NCBI GenBank assembly: GCA_038373885.1 | Contig: JAWZYV010013019.1 | Coordinates: forward strand, 930,001-994,000 | DNA: 64,000 nt | Reading direction: 5' to 3' | Source: Cheiracanthium punctorium | Taxonomy: Eukaryota > Arthropoda > Arachnida > Araneae > Cheiracanthiidae | In this document: positions 22,145-33,677 of the stretch, piece after piece | How the letters are laid out: each line of letters starts with the position of its first letter | How positions within the stretch are numbered: position 1 is the stretch's first letter | Notes under the pieces: generated by a model | The model's input: the letters and a program-made list of their open reading frames with translations, nothing else | What the model was told of the DNA's origin: nothing | Database searches by the model: none | Position numbers and translations under genes: made by a program

Positions 22145-22576
22145 TTGACATCCAAACAGCAAAAATTCAAATTTCGGATGGCCAAGATTCTGTGACTACG
22201 TCCCTGTTTGTATGATCCAAACGAGGCTTAAATTAATTATTATTAAGATTCTTCATCTTTGGTTTATCCGCATTCTAACACCCGCAAAAATGCCCAATTT
22301 TTTAATCATGGTATTTTAACACCGTTTTATGTTCTGTTTAATTAAATACCGCTAAATAAGATTGCGGATAATGCTATCATTTTGTTAATATTAACAGGAA
22401 AAAATAGTCCTTTTCTCTTATGATTGTTTAGTTAAAAAAATATCGGCTAATATAATTAAAATAAAATATCAATACTTAAAAAAATTCGCTTTCAATTTTC
22501 TTTTAAAAATAAAAACATGCCAAACACATAAATATCATTTTAGTCATTTCTGCAATTAAATGATGTTTCCTGACGT
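22145..22576. other. AT-rich sequence, nothing recognised
   Basis: No features seen. Confidence 0.35.
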
Positions 22577-22745
22577 CAGGGGCGTAGCCAAGGGCGGGGT
22601 TAGGGGGGTCATACCCCCCCCATGAGGAATTTTTTGCCATACAATATGTATATTCTCCCCCCCCCCTTATCACACACATGTATGCATATATGTGAGTTGC
22701 AGTAGTCGTAACCCCCCCCATGAAAAATTTCTGGCTACGTCCCTG
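22577..22745. mobile_element. Short hAT MITE, CAGGGGCGTAGCCA family, second copy (169 bp)
   Basis: The ends CAGGGGCGTAGCCA and TGGCTACGTCCCTG are inverted. The 8-bp flanks CCTGACGT and CCTGACTT agree at seven positions. It is the same family as 18851-19026. The apparent 72-residue minus-strand ORF is repeat sequence. Confidence 0.88.
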
Positions 22746-23318
22746 CCTGACTTTCTTAGATGGGAAGCGGAGGTCTGAGAACTTTCTGAGGCAGGCTTAC
22801 CTTTCCTACAAAGTTACGCGGATATTCTGACATACAAATGCTGCTTCAGTTTCTCAGCTTTATGATCAAGGAATGACATGCATCAAAAAAGCCTTCGACA
22901 GCGGAGAAATGGATTATAAAATTCTCGAATGAATCTAGGATATAGAATAACTTAATTAAAATGATTTTAACAATAGAAAGAAAATTTTCTGAATCATACA
23001 CTTTTTTTGCATACGGTTTGGTGCTTATTGTATTTCAGCAGAACATCAGAAATTGTTATCTTAAAGCAGGTTTATTCGAGAGGTGGAAGGCCTTAGAACG
23101 TATAAAACATAACTTCAAAGGTTCCTACCAACATAGTTGATCGATGATTCCATCAATAGGACACTTGTAACTGACGTAAAGAAAAAAAAAAAAAACCCGA
23201 TAAATCTGATTCTTCTTGACGAAGTTTACGGAGCACAGAAACCATCCTTAATAATGATTAAGTTTTACATTTTGAACATAGTTTCACTTATTGTTTGAGT
23301 TAGAAAACACCTTGGAAC
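22746..23318. other. Sequence without recognised features
   Basis: No gene pattern was found. Confidence 0.35.
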
Positions 23319-24099
23319 CAGAGTTGGGCAAAATACATCGAAAATGTATTTTCGATACAAAATACAAGACAAATTGATTAAAACAAATTAAAATATAAAA
23401 TACAAACTAATTTTAGAACTGAAAAAATACAAAATACACGTATTTTCAAAATACACACAAAATACAAAATACGTGTAAAATATTTTGCAACACATGTAAG
23501 TATTTTAATTGCGAATAAGCTACATTTTCCATTGAGATCCCATTTTGTTTTATTCAGATATATTTTAACGGGAAAAACAAAAACATTCGTAATAGTTGTG
23601 TTAAAGAAAACCTATTGTTTTTTATTTTTTAAACTGCCTTTCAAAATTTTACCTGTAGAGTAATAAGATTCTAAACAAACTATCTCTGAGGAATTGCATT
23701 GATACTCAAAACATAATTAAAACAGTATTATTTTGACCTGCAAACAATGTTCGTTAGTTCGTTTCAAATTAGTTTATAAAAAATAAATAGTCAAAAAGTC
23801 AACAACAACAAATGATGTCACAGTTGCAAAGTAAACCTCTACATTACATATATATTTATTACTTATTGATTTCAATTAAACGTTTGAACACAAATACTCA
23901 GCTTACTCCTTTTCATTATAATTTTAAGCGAGTTTTCAAACTTAAGTAAGATTTAAATGTTCTACATATTTTCGAACTTTTCAGCTTTCAAACTGTGATT
24001 GCGCCTTCCCTTTTTCATTTCCATCTACAGACAAAATTTAGAAATATTTTTTGCTAAGAAATGCACATAAGATTTCAAAATCATTTAGAATGGATGTGT

Positions 24100-24265
24100 G
24101 ATTCATCTCATCCTATTACGCGTGACTGTCGATATAACGATCTGGAGTTTGGGGCGGTTTTCCCGAGGTGTAACGTGAATATGCATTGGAACTCCTTAAA
24201 AAGTCCTCCATCCGAGGCACCCCGCCCCTTAGACAGACAGTCCTCGTGTAGATTTGTCATAACTA
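24100..24265 (+). repeat. Leu/Ser-tRNA-type SINE, body only (copy 1)
   Basis: The body phrases GATCTGGAGTTTGGGGCGGT, GAATATGCATTGGAACTCC and AAAAAGTCCTCCATCCGAGG match the bodies at 43247-43440 and 50306-50540. The tRNA-like head is absent or degraded here. Confidence 0.6.
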
Positions 24266-24497
24266 CAATAATCAATATTACTGGAGAAATACTAACAATA
24301 TCATTTTCAATTAAATTTCACAATTCAAGCTGTTTATAAATTCCCCCAAAATCCAAGAAATATATTAATACCAATATTTCTTATATTAATATTAATTAAA
24401 TATTATATAATCCAAGAATAATATTGGGCAAATTAACAATACTCAAGCATATCTTTACTTCTTTTGGCTTCATTCACACTTCTAAATCTACAAAAAT

Positions 24498-24893
24498 TCA
24501 TAGACCAAACATCATTATACTGTTCCAAACAACGGTGTAGCCAGAGGGACGTAGACAGCTTATAAATTACACCAAGAGGGGGTAAAAAAGTGACATCAGC
24601 AATTTAATCCCTTTTCATTCATGAATTGTAACTGACAAATCTGTGGTATGATAACTTAACGTCATCATACAAAATGCATTTTCAGGATTTGGAAAATACA
24701 AGATACATTAAAAATGTAATTTAAAATACATTTTCAAAATTCTTTGATTTCCACCAGTGAAAATACAAAATGCAAGATTGCTGATGTTCACTTTTTTACC
24801 CCTCTTGATGTAATTTATGAGCTGGCTACGTCCCTCTGGCTACACCCCTGTTTGAAACAGTATAATGATGTTTGGTCTATGAATTTTGAAAAT
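24498..24893. repeat. Large inverted repeat with ~105-bp arms
   Basis: The left arm 24498-24602 (CATAGACCAAACATCATTAT ... GGTGTAGCCAGAGGGACGTAG ...) is the reverse complement of 24779-24893 (... CTACGTCCCTCTGGCTACACC ... ATAATGATGTTTGGTCTATG). The arms include a CAGGGGTGTAGCCAG-type hAT terminus plus flanking DNA, so this looks like an inverted duplication of an insertion site rather than simple termini. Confidence 0.75.
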
Positions 24894-24941
24894 GTATTTC
24901 AAATACATGTATTTGCAATAGTGCCCATCTCTGCTTGGAAC

Positions 24942-27800
24942 AAATGCAGTCATGTTGTCAATTTCATGTTCTTATTTGTTGTCTGCTTATATCACAGAAA
25001 TAATAATTCTGAAAAAGAATTAATTACTCACTACATTTTGTAATGAAAATTCTAGGTGCGTTATCTGAATCTTAAGTAATATACGTTTGCCATTATGAGA
25101 TGTAGAAAAGACCTTCACAATCACTAAGACAATTATAAACATTGCTCACAATAAGCCAGTCATTTGCGTCTCAAGTAAATAAAAAGAATACCAATTAACG
25201 TACACTGCAATTATTTAGTTTACGTCTACGCAATAAACTGATCATTTTAAAGGCATGCGGCTGCAGAATTTACTCTGAAAATTAGACCATGAATGAATTA
25301 AACCTCTACAAAGCCACCATGCAGATCAGTCATCTCGTAGCATTTGTTTAATTTGCTAAATAACCCCTGAAGCTTACATGGCATGATATCGAGTTGAAAT
25401 GGACTTTAATGGAAGATAATTGCTGTGTATTTTGAAGGTAAGTTTTTTCTTTTCTAATTATACAGGGAAAAGAACAAACAAAGATTATTGGCTGTAAAGG
25501 TTAGATTAAATCTTTAACTGCGAGTTAATGTGTAGCTCAGTCACTATATTTATTAGATTTATTAGTATGAACAATTAAACAACTTTCATTTTAAGAGAGT
25601 TTAGATAAATACTTTAGGCTTGTTAACACTACGGGATTATGCTTTCCAAACAAGCAAAAATATCGCCTCCGTTTTCGAAAACCGTGTCACTTGTGAAAAG
25701 TTTTTTAAAAAAATATTTTCATAGAAATTTAATAAGATCTCGCAATAATAAATTCTAACACACATGCTGAAGAAAATCCTTTTACATGGTCTTTTCAAAA
25801 TCGGTTTTCACCATCTAAAAGAAACTTTTGCTCATATCGGTCCCTAAAAAAGTTTTCAAATTACTTTTTGTTAGGACCCCTATTCGGCAAATTAACAATA
25901 GTATCAGGACTTTACCATTTGCTCAGCAGTCAATTCTTTCACAATGAAATCCATAGGATGAGTAACTTGCAATCTACCTATCTATCTATCTATCTATATA
26001 TAAATTTATTGTAAGAATATAAATATTACCTAGACTGAAGCCAAGAGCTGAACATCGTTCCAAAGATCCTTAATATTTTCAATTCATAATAAGAATTTAT
26101 CAAAACTCGAATGCAAAAACTGAAAAACATCCTGCACAATGCACAATTGAAATACTAAAGACGTCCATAGTTAAAAAATTAATTCTCTTTTTAAGACTTT
26201 TATTTTCTTCGTGATTACACCTACTGTAGTATGAAAAATTGTCTAAACAAGAAGGAAGCATTTTTATTTCCAGCAGCTCTCTAAGTATAATATATTGGTG
26301 TTCGAAAACATTCGCTAAATTTGTGTTTCAAATTGAAAATCCATTTTTTTGCCGCTTGTAATTGTAGTAGAGTAAAATATAACAAGACATTAAAATGTTC
26401 TGCACTGTCGACAGATTTTATTATTATTGTTATTACTATTATTATTACTGTACCCTGTCATTTTGTTTGCTTGGTTTCATTTGTACTATCACTATCATTT
26501 TATGAGCATTACGGCATAATGTCACTGCTACGTACAGCCCAGAGGTCATGATCCTAACAACTGGAATAGGTAATCATGCCTGGAGTAGGCTTTGAACCAA
26601 CAACAGAATGAAATATAGGTAATCAAAATGTACTGATAAGTCAGCTTCTCAGTTGGCTATTTGTAGAACAGGCATTTTCTCTAATTCTGTTGGCTAATAA
26701 ATGGCTAACTTGAAATGTACAAACAATTTCAACTTTTATTCATTAAGTTTTTGAGCATTTGTTTACTAATTTGTGTCATTTTTTGATCTGAATTCACAAT
26801 GCAAAGGGCCACCTAGTGGACATGGTTTGAACTAAAAAAAACTTCTTTGAGCGGATTTCGTACATAGTCCCTATAATTTGATGGTAATCGGCTCAACAGT
26901 TTCAGTTGCAGAATTCTGTTTATAGGGAAGTTTAACTGCCCTGTATATTAACGCGCCCTCTATTATCCGAGAAACTTCCGTATTTCAGAGAGTCTATAGG
27001 ATTCATCTAACGCGTCACAAGATCTACTTTCTACTATAATGGGTTTTCTCGCGTTTTATAACAGAACACAGTGAAAACACAAAACACATTAAATAACATC
27101 ATTAAGAAAAACCGAACAAATTGATGTTCATATTCAGTATACAACGTTCAAATTGTTTTATTGACCATCATGTTATCTGGGACGGACTACATCGCATCCC
27201 GGAATATTAAACATCTTAAGTAGTGGTCAGACATTACCGGATCAGAAAAAAAAAAAAAAATAGTAGTCGGAGAATCGCGTGGTTTTCGCCCTTAACCCAC
27301 CTTGAATGCCCGGAGCTGTGGGTCAGACTCGTAACGTCGTGTGTGCAAGTCTCATCCTCGTTTGTAACCTTTCGCTGTTCAAAGTCAAGAACGCTCATAA
27401 TCCGTTATTCTTGCAGTTTTTTTCTTTTCTTTTCTTTCTCGGACGCGTGGAAGATTATTGGCGGAAGAAGGTGCACTACTACTCTACTAAAGAAACGAGT
27501 TCATTCTTTTCACTTTGACCCACATCGTGTTAGGTTTTTATGGAAAATATGTTTTCGCGCTAAGAACAATCCTAATGATCTGCTGGATTGAAATGTTGCG
27601 ATTATTATTTTTCTTATTTTATTAATATGAGGAAAGGGTATACGAGGTGTGACAATATAGGTGAATGTGTTTACCAACCAAAGATTCTTGTTTAGAATTA
27701 GGAATAAAAAGTTCACTCTTTGGAAGAAATGTCTGTAATTGCATTTCTGACAACAACAAGGTCCATTCAGTAAATAAAGGATCAGTTGTATAAAAAGATA
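24942..27800. other. Long AT-rich stretch without a recognised gene
   Basis: Simple repeats: (ATCT)n near 25976-26000 and (ATT)n-like at 26419-26451. A GC-richer patch at 27260-27500 has a 122-residue open frame with poly-K and poly-F tracts that I do not accept as a gene. A pogo-like phrase TCTATTATCCGAGAAACTT lies at about 26958, without a partner. Confidence 0.4.
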
Positions 27801-28221
27801 TAAAACTTCAACAAAGTTTGTGCTTCTTTGTTACTTTTTAGTGGTATCCTAGAACTATTATCCGATGGGCCTAGTACGCCTGCTTCGCGAACGGAATACT
27901 GGGAAACAGCGAAAAAAGGTGTAGCAGGGTGTCATAAAATTTCTTTCAGTCCACTTATACACTTGTTTCCGACTCAAACAACTTTTACCATATTGAGTTG
28001 GTGCCATCCGACTGCGAATTTCGATCGATTTCAACATTTCATAAAAAAATCTAATGACACTCTGCTTCTCCATGTTGGTATAAACTTGTCAGCGCGGCAC
28101 CATCGTGTTTCACAGATTTCCAGCATCCCATTCCCATAAAAATGTGCCAGGCTCATCGGATAATAGTTCCTGGACACCACCAAAAAATAACAAAGAAGCA
28201 CAAACTTCGTAGAAGTTTTTA
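27801..28221 (-). mobile_element. Mariner-type deletion derivative with ~70-bp inverted ends
   Basis: The left arm (AACTTCAACAAAGTTTGTGC ... GAACTATTATCCGATGGGCC, to about 27871) is an imperfect reverse complement of 28150-28219. TA dinucleotides stand at both outer edges (27801-27802 and 28220-28221). The interior carries a minus-strand fragment that looks like a mariner transposase N-terminus. This supports the class and shows that the middle and C-terminal coding part was deleted. Confidence 0.65.
27858..28073 (-). pseudogene. Mariner-like transposase N-terminal fragment
   Basis: The 71-residue frame starts MEKQSVIRFFYEMLKSIEIR and continues RMAPTQYGKSCLSRKQVYKW, then TERNF. Mariner-type proteins begin with a helix-turn-helix of the form '...IRFxxxxxKSxxEIxxRMxxxYGxxxLSRxxVYxWxxRF'. 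The match covers residues of about 5-48, including the SR-(x)-QVYKW recognition helix. After TERNF the expected linker is lost and the rest of the frame (through the RSRSRR stretch) is not transposase-like. The DDD/DDE catalytic domain is absent. Confidence 0.5.
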
Positions 28222-28222
28222 T

Positions 28223-28753
28223 TTTCATTCAACTTTACCGGTTAATTATTGTATGACCCTTGTAGTTTCCGAGAGTTGTGGAAGTACTATCAGTATCACA
28301 AGGTGAATCGTCGCGAAATGGCTGTGTATATGGAATATCCGATCTCCTGTTAATGCTCGTTTTAGGTGCAGGAACAATAAGTCTTATGGATACAGCCGAG
28401 TAAGATGAATGATAAATTCCTCAACAGTTTGTAAACTGTTGTATAGTCAGTAGAGTTTAGTATCCAAGGATATCTAAATCCATGGATAGTTAGAAGGAGG
28501 AACTGATTCCTACAAGACTGGAAAAGTGATCTTCATTCACTTCTTTTAAACGGATCTGATGCGGTTGTGCATCTTTTAATTAAATGACGGGAGCAAATTT
28601 GATTAGTTAAAAAAATCTAACATGTTATTGATTAAATAAATCTGGATAAGAAACTAGCTTTACAATATCAAATTACGTATATCTTCATATTACTCGGTCT
28701 TTAAGCAAATAAGAAATCGATTTTTGTTAGTTAAAAACAGTTATGGACATATA

Positions 28754-28756
<3 letters not shown>
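28223..28756. other. AT-rich sequence, nothing recognised
   Basis: No features seen. Confidence 0.35.

Positions 28757-28802
<46 letters not shown>
28757..28802. repeat. (TA)n microsatellite, left of LTR element
   Basis: About 23 TA units run into the first base of the 5' LTR. The tract continues on the other side of the element at 31934, so the LTR element inserted into it. Confidence 0.95.
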
Positions 28803-28806
<4 letters not shown>

Positions 28807-29284
28807 ATGTATAAAAAGGTAATTTGGGTTTTACTAGTTCGGGTATTGTTCAAACCGGTACTTTCACTGTAAGTTTTGCTTTCCTGTCATACTTGCCACG
28901 CGCGCTCTGGAGCTATGTTTTATTTATTTTGTTATTTGCCAGACATCAGGCCGTCGATTCTGAGTTCTTTAGATGTACACGTGTCCCCACGCCCTTGTAG
29001 CCCCGGATGCGGGTCATGTTGGTAAATGTGTGTAATTCGATCAGAGATAAGAGAGAGGCGGAGTTATGTCTTCGCAAACCACGTGGTGTGGTAAGCGTAA
29101 ATACTCCCGCACATCGAAAATCAAGAGACTTCTGCCACTGGAACTGCTTAATGAGTCCACGCTGATTCTTGTACCCGTCTCCCCTCCCCTCTTCTCATTC
29201 TAAATTGTAACTTAAATGTAATGTTCAATAAACCATATTACCTGCCTTAATTCTGAAACTTTACTTGAAATATCTGACGTCTCA
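28803..29284 (+). repeat. 5' LTR
   Basis: TG...CA boundaries. It has a TATAAAAAGG motif at the very start and AATAAA (in TGTTCAATAAACC) about 50 bases before the end, consistent with a poly-A signal in the R region. Confidence 0.88.
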
Positions 29285-31451
29285 AATAGTCGACAGGATG
29301 ACTGCCTGTGTGTCAATTAAAAATTTTAAATTGTAAAAAATTAACGCTCAATAGTCCGGGAGATGGGTTCATCGCCCACCGTTCGCAGGAGATGCAGCGC
29401 GCCCCTTCGCCGACCAGCCGATGGCCTACTCCCTTGAGTCCGCTCTCCGCCGGCCAACTTCGTGGAGCCCTGCTCTGGGAGATTTCAACACCGAGTCAGG
29501 TTATGTTCCGAAGTACTTCACAGAACGTCCTGTACGTTCTACGCCGTTAATGCCGAAATGGAAGAACGTCTGCATTGATGAACAGCCTATGCCGTATTTC
29601 TGCAGCGCTCATCATACCGAAATCTGCGCCTCCTAATTCATCTTTTTTTTTTTCTTCTTTTTCGCACGTTCGCCGCAAACCAAGAGAAACTCCTGTCATC
29701 ATTACGGCGGTGCCTCAAAATTTACTGCCTTCGTTGCCCCAAAACAGGGCCTCCCTTTAGAAGTGTCCAACTGGTGAATCATTTCGCCCTTTTCTCCGTG
29801 CCGAATATTTTTGTTTTTGTGCGTACAACTTGTTGACCGAAACTCCTCCTGCCTGCATTGAACTTGGGAGAGAAGATTTTTTTTTTGTGTGTGTGTTTTG
29901 TTTATCGTTGAGGGATGACGATTTTAATTTGTGGATATCAATTTCTTTCGTAAAAGTAAGCGATTTTTATTTTAGAGTTGAAGTGAACATTAGAGCATTA
30001 TATTTAAATGGTTATTAATTGTGTGTGTTATTTTAAAGTGCTATTTTAATGTTGATTAAAAAAAAAAGAAAAGAAAAAAAAGAAAGAAAAGAAAAAAAAA
30101 TTGTATTGATATATCTGCGCTTCTTTTGATTAATATAGTATTTTCATTAAGGTAAGTTTACAATTGAATTGTGTTATTAAATATTTTATTTCAATTGAAG
30201 TTTTTTACTGGTCTTACTATTATTAAATTAATGCTTAAATTACTACTACATTACTTATATTTCCTGAAGATTTGAAAATCGAATTTTTGTTATTTGCATA
30301 CTATGACGTAGTTTAGATTCATTTGATTATTTACCTGAAATGACTTACCGATTGGGACTCTCAACTTGACACAAATTCTAATTTACTTGAGATTATGTCA
30401 TTTTATTCATTGATAAGTCACTTGAAAATTTATGACAAATTCATGCACCCGGGTACTATAACTTAAATGAAAACAACAAATACTTATTGTGTCAATGTAA
30501 ATAAAAAATTTTCTTGCATTATATTAGGTTTGCTTAAATGTAGATGTTTTATTTTGAATATTTACTGTGTAAAATTTTTGTGTGCCAAAATGATCGTATA
30601 TTATTTCCTTTATTGAATAATGATGCCAACCACTTTTTTTTTCATGTAATAAAATTTAAATTTGCCTAGACTGTTAACTAGTAATTAAACCTCTAAGGAG
30701 AGTATTCGCCCTCAGATTGTTAAGAAATACTAGTAATAACCAAATAAGAAAGCACAATAAGCCATTGCTAGAAATAAAAAATGTCAGGTCACATAAATGC
30801 AGTACCTCATGCAGGCTATCATTTATTGTATTACCTTGACAAATTCTTCTAGCAAGCGTTCCTGTTAATACTGCTGTTTCACAGCTATGGTTTTCGAAAT
30901 TTTTTACACACTACGCACTTTTTTACATTGCCTTTACACTAAATAAATTTACTCCATTTTGCCAACTGCATTTTGCCAACTATTTTGCCAACCATTTTGC
31001 CAAGTTATTTTCATTCCATTCACTTTATGCCATGCAAGCCAAAGCCATAAGTATTTGCCAAAGAAAATGAATGACAGCCATGTTTATACCATTTTGTTTA
31101 ATTATATTACTATATTGTTGTACAGTATTATTGTATCCCACCTAGGTTGTAAATATTTTACTTGTGATATTTTGAAAAAAAATGTGCGTACTCATTGTTT
31201 TATTGTTTATTGTAAGATTTTCGTACTATTGCATCATTATGTTTTGTCAAATTTTAGAAACTGCATCCTGCCCCTCAAGTGTTGTACAACATAACTCCAG
31301 AATTCTAGTCAGAAAAATTTAAGGTGTCTAAATTTGAAAATTAGATTAGTTCGCAGTTTTAAGGACGGTTGCAAGGACGTCTGACTCGCAAGTGAGAGAC
31401 TGGCCACTTGAATGATATTGCTCGTCAGACTTCTTTTGCCGGGGGGGATAT
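29285..31451 (+). other. LTR element interior, GC-rich block then AT-rich filler
   Basis: Immediately after the LTR is AATAGTCGACAGGATGAC. It partly resembles arthropod tRNA-Arg-type primer sites (GACAGGAT) but lacks the leading TGG, so the primer site is uncertain. Positions 29350-29640 are GC-rich with overlapping small frames (one contains GDFNTESGYVPKYFTERPV) that I cannot assign to gag or any family. From 29880 on it is AT-rich, with a purine tract at 30058-30100 and an ATTTTGCCAACT tandem at 30955-31003. Confidence 0.5.
30955..31003 (+). repeat. Short tandem repeat of ATTTTGCCAACT
   Basis: Four imperfect copies in a row inside the LTR element interior. Confidence 0.85.
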
Positions 31452-31928
31452 TGTAATGTATAAAAAGGTAATTTGGGTTTTACTAGTTTGGGTATTGTTC
31501 AAACCGGTACTTTCACTGTAAGTTTTGCTTTCCTGTCATACTTGCCACGCGCGCTCTGGAGCTATGTTTTATTTATTTTGTTATTTGCCAGACATCAGGC
31601 CGTCGATTCTGAGTTCTTTAGATGTACACATGTCCCCACGCCCTTGTAGCCCCGGATGCGGGTCATGTTGGTAAATGTGTGTGGTTCGATCAGAGATAAG
31701 AGAGAGGAGGAGTTATGTCTTCGCAAACCACGTGGTGCGGTAAGCGTAAATACTCCCGCACATCGAAAATCAAGAGACTTCTGCCACTGGAACTGCTTAA
31801 TGAGTCCACGCTGATTCTTGTACCCGTCTCCCCTCCCCTCTTCTCATTCTAAATTGTAACTTAAATGTAATGTTCAATAAACCATATTACCTGCCTTAAT
31901 TCTGAAACTTTACTTGAAATATCTGACG

Positions 31929-31933
<5 letters not shown>
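31452..31933 (+). repeat. 3' LTR
   Basis: The same length as the 5' LTR, with about six substitutions by eye (for example CGTGTCCCC against CATGTCCCC, and GAGGCGGAG against GAGGAGGAG). Confidence 0.88.
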
Positions 31934-31964
<31 letters not shown>

Positions 31965-31989
31965 CGCTGCTAGTATATATATATATATA
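31934..31989. repeat. (TA)n tract, right of LTR element
   Basis: TA repeats interrupted by ACGCTGCTAG at about 31963-31972. They form the other half of the insertion target. Confidence 0.9.
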
Positions 31990-33256
31990 GAGTAGCAGCG
32001 TGGCCCGGAGTTGCCCGTGCAATAGAAGAGAAATGCCCATTTTACCTTAAATATAGATTGTAAAGATGTGAATCCTCTCGCTGCAATGAAAAAAAAAAAA
32101 AAAAAAAAAAAAAAACGAACACGGCACCTGACAGAATACAGAGGTTGCCAGGAATTGGACGTTGCTAAGCTGGAATGTGAATCCTTCCGCTGCAATGATA
32201 GAAAAAAAGGACATGGGATTTCCCGCTGCAAAAAAAAAAAAAAGAAAGCACCTGATAGCGTAGAAACTATCGGGAATTGGACGTGGCTAGGCTTCTCCTC
32301 CTCTACCTGTATGTATTCTAACAGTCATTTATGGTTAATACCTACGCAACTACTAAAAACAAATATAGCCCAGTCGTCGGTATGAGATTGTAAAGGGAAA
32401 GAATGTGAATCCTTCGGCTCCAACGATAATAAAAAGGACATGGGACTTCCCGCTGAACCGAGAAAAACAATAAATATGGCATCTATTAGCTTACAGAGGT
32501 TACCGGAAATTGGACGTGGGTAGGCTTCTTCCCTTCTTCTTATCTGAGTTCTGATATGTAGTCTTTTATCAAAATTACCAACGCACCAACGGAAAACAAA
32601 TAAAGAGTTTTCAGTCATCAATATAATAACCAATCTGCCTGAATTTCGTGTAGTGGGGGCGCGACGAGCGGGGGATTGGATTAGCACGGTCGCCGACCCA
32701 TCTCTCTTTCCCCGTCCACCTCTCTTCACTCTCCCCCCTCCCGTCTCTCTTTCGCTCTGCCTGACGTGAGAAAAAAATTCCGACCTTGAAAACGAAGAAC
32801 CGAGTGGGGGAATTTGTTACCTTCGTTCCGGAATTTGCATTCTGGAGAGAATCTTAATATGTGATCTTTTCAGAAAAAAAAATCATATAAAAAAATCTAA
32901 TAAACATTTCCGCACGTTTTAAAATTTAAAAGAGGGAGAAATAAATGTTCAATCAGCGGTAAAAAGATCTAGAAATTTTGCCCATTAGGTTTTTCGATAC
33001 GACAGTTTAAAAATAGCATATTTTTAAAAGCAGTACATTTTCTTCGAAACAGGATTTCCTTTAAAAAATCTCCAAATATCGGCAAATGTAAGTACGATTT
33101 TGTAGCAAATTGTATTTGAGAAAGAAAACTGTAGTTTCCGATGATTTGTCCTATCTAGTCAGCGTGCCAAATTTGGTCCAGATCCGTCGAAATGTCTGGA
33201 CGCGTATAGCGAACAAACAAACAAACAGACTTTCCTCTTATATATATATAGATATA
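31990..33256 (+). repeat. Dispersed repeat with internal tandem units and TATATA ends
   Basis: It starts AGTAGCAGCGTGGCCCGGAG beside (TA)n and ends CAAACAAACAAACAGACTTT followed by TATATATATAG. Three diverged units of about 170 bp share GTGAATCCT(T/C)..GCTGCAATGA, A-rich runs, GG(A)ATTGGACGTGGCTAGGCT and GACATGGGA(T/C)TTCCCGCTG. The 3' part GCCAAATTTGGTCCAGATCC next to GTCGAAATGTCTGGACGCGT is a widespread tail in arthropod repeats. The class is not established. The poly-K ORFs here are artefacts. Confidence 0.6.
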
Positions 33257-33677
33257 GAAAGAGTCAAAGGATATTTTAATGAATGTAAACCTATTCTTTC
33301 TTTTTGAATCTAACATTAAAGTCATGTAAGAGTGGTAAGTTAATAAAGAATGAGTCAATTTTCAATTTATAAGAATTAGTGCTGATGCTTTAGAAAAAAA
33401 TGTTTGCTATATTTTATCATCTTGATAACTATTCAATAATTTACTGTAAAAAAAGGTAGGATTTTCAAAAAATTGGCATGAAGCAAAAATTTTCTGACAG
33501 AATTTTTTTTCAAAAGTCTTGATTTTTGTAACATTTTAAGTGAAAATGAATATAAAACTTATTAGTAATTGTAAACTTAATAAACCAATTTTAACTAGTT
33601 TATCCACTAGAGTGTGAAGTTACGCAGATGGTTGATTTCATAAATTTTTTGTCTTTAGATATGTCTTATGCCTTATA
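33257..33677. other. AT-rich sequence, nothing recognised
   Basis: No features seen. Confidence 0.35.

Larger units (their letters stand above)
23319..24933. mobile_element. hAT-type element, CAGAGTTGGGCA family, with nested insertions (1615 bp)
   Basis: The left end CAGAGTTGGGCAAAATAC and the right end TGCCCATCTCTG are inverted. An exact 8-bp target duplication CTTGGAAC lies at 23311-23318 and 24934-24941. Reiterated AAAATACA/TGTATTTT motifs fill both subterminal regions. Inside lie a SINE-like body (24100-24265) and a large inverted repeat (24498-24893). No transposase frame is left. Confidence 0.88.
28803..31933 (+). mobile_element. Non-autonomous LTR retrotransposon (3.13 kb)
   Basis: Two 482-bp direct repeats at 28803-29284 and 31452-31933 begin TGTAATGTATAAAA and end GACGTCTCA. 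They flank a 2167-bp interior without gag, protease, reverse transcriptase or integrase. A G-rich polypurine-like tract (GCCGGGGGGGATAT) ends directly at the 3' LTR. TATA stands on both outer sides, but inside a (TA)n tract this is only weak evidence of a 4-bp duplication. By eye the LTRs differ at about six positions, so the insertion is fairly recent. It must have been moved by another element's proteins. The superfamily is not certain. Confidence 0.85.

Noticed and set aside
27223..27591. 122-residue plus-strand open frame
   Set aside because: Low-complexity runs of lysine and phenylalanine from poly-A and T-rich DNA, no domain, and no clear splice or start context. It could still be a transcribed leader, but I cannot support a protein.
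32068..32385. Lysine-rich ORF and opposite-strand phenylalanine-rich ORF
   Set aside because: Both are translations of the A-run inside a dispersed repeat.
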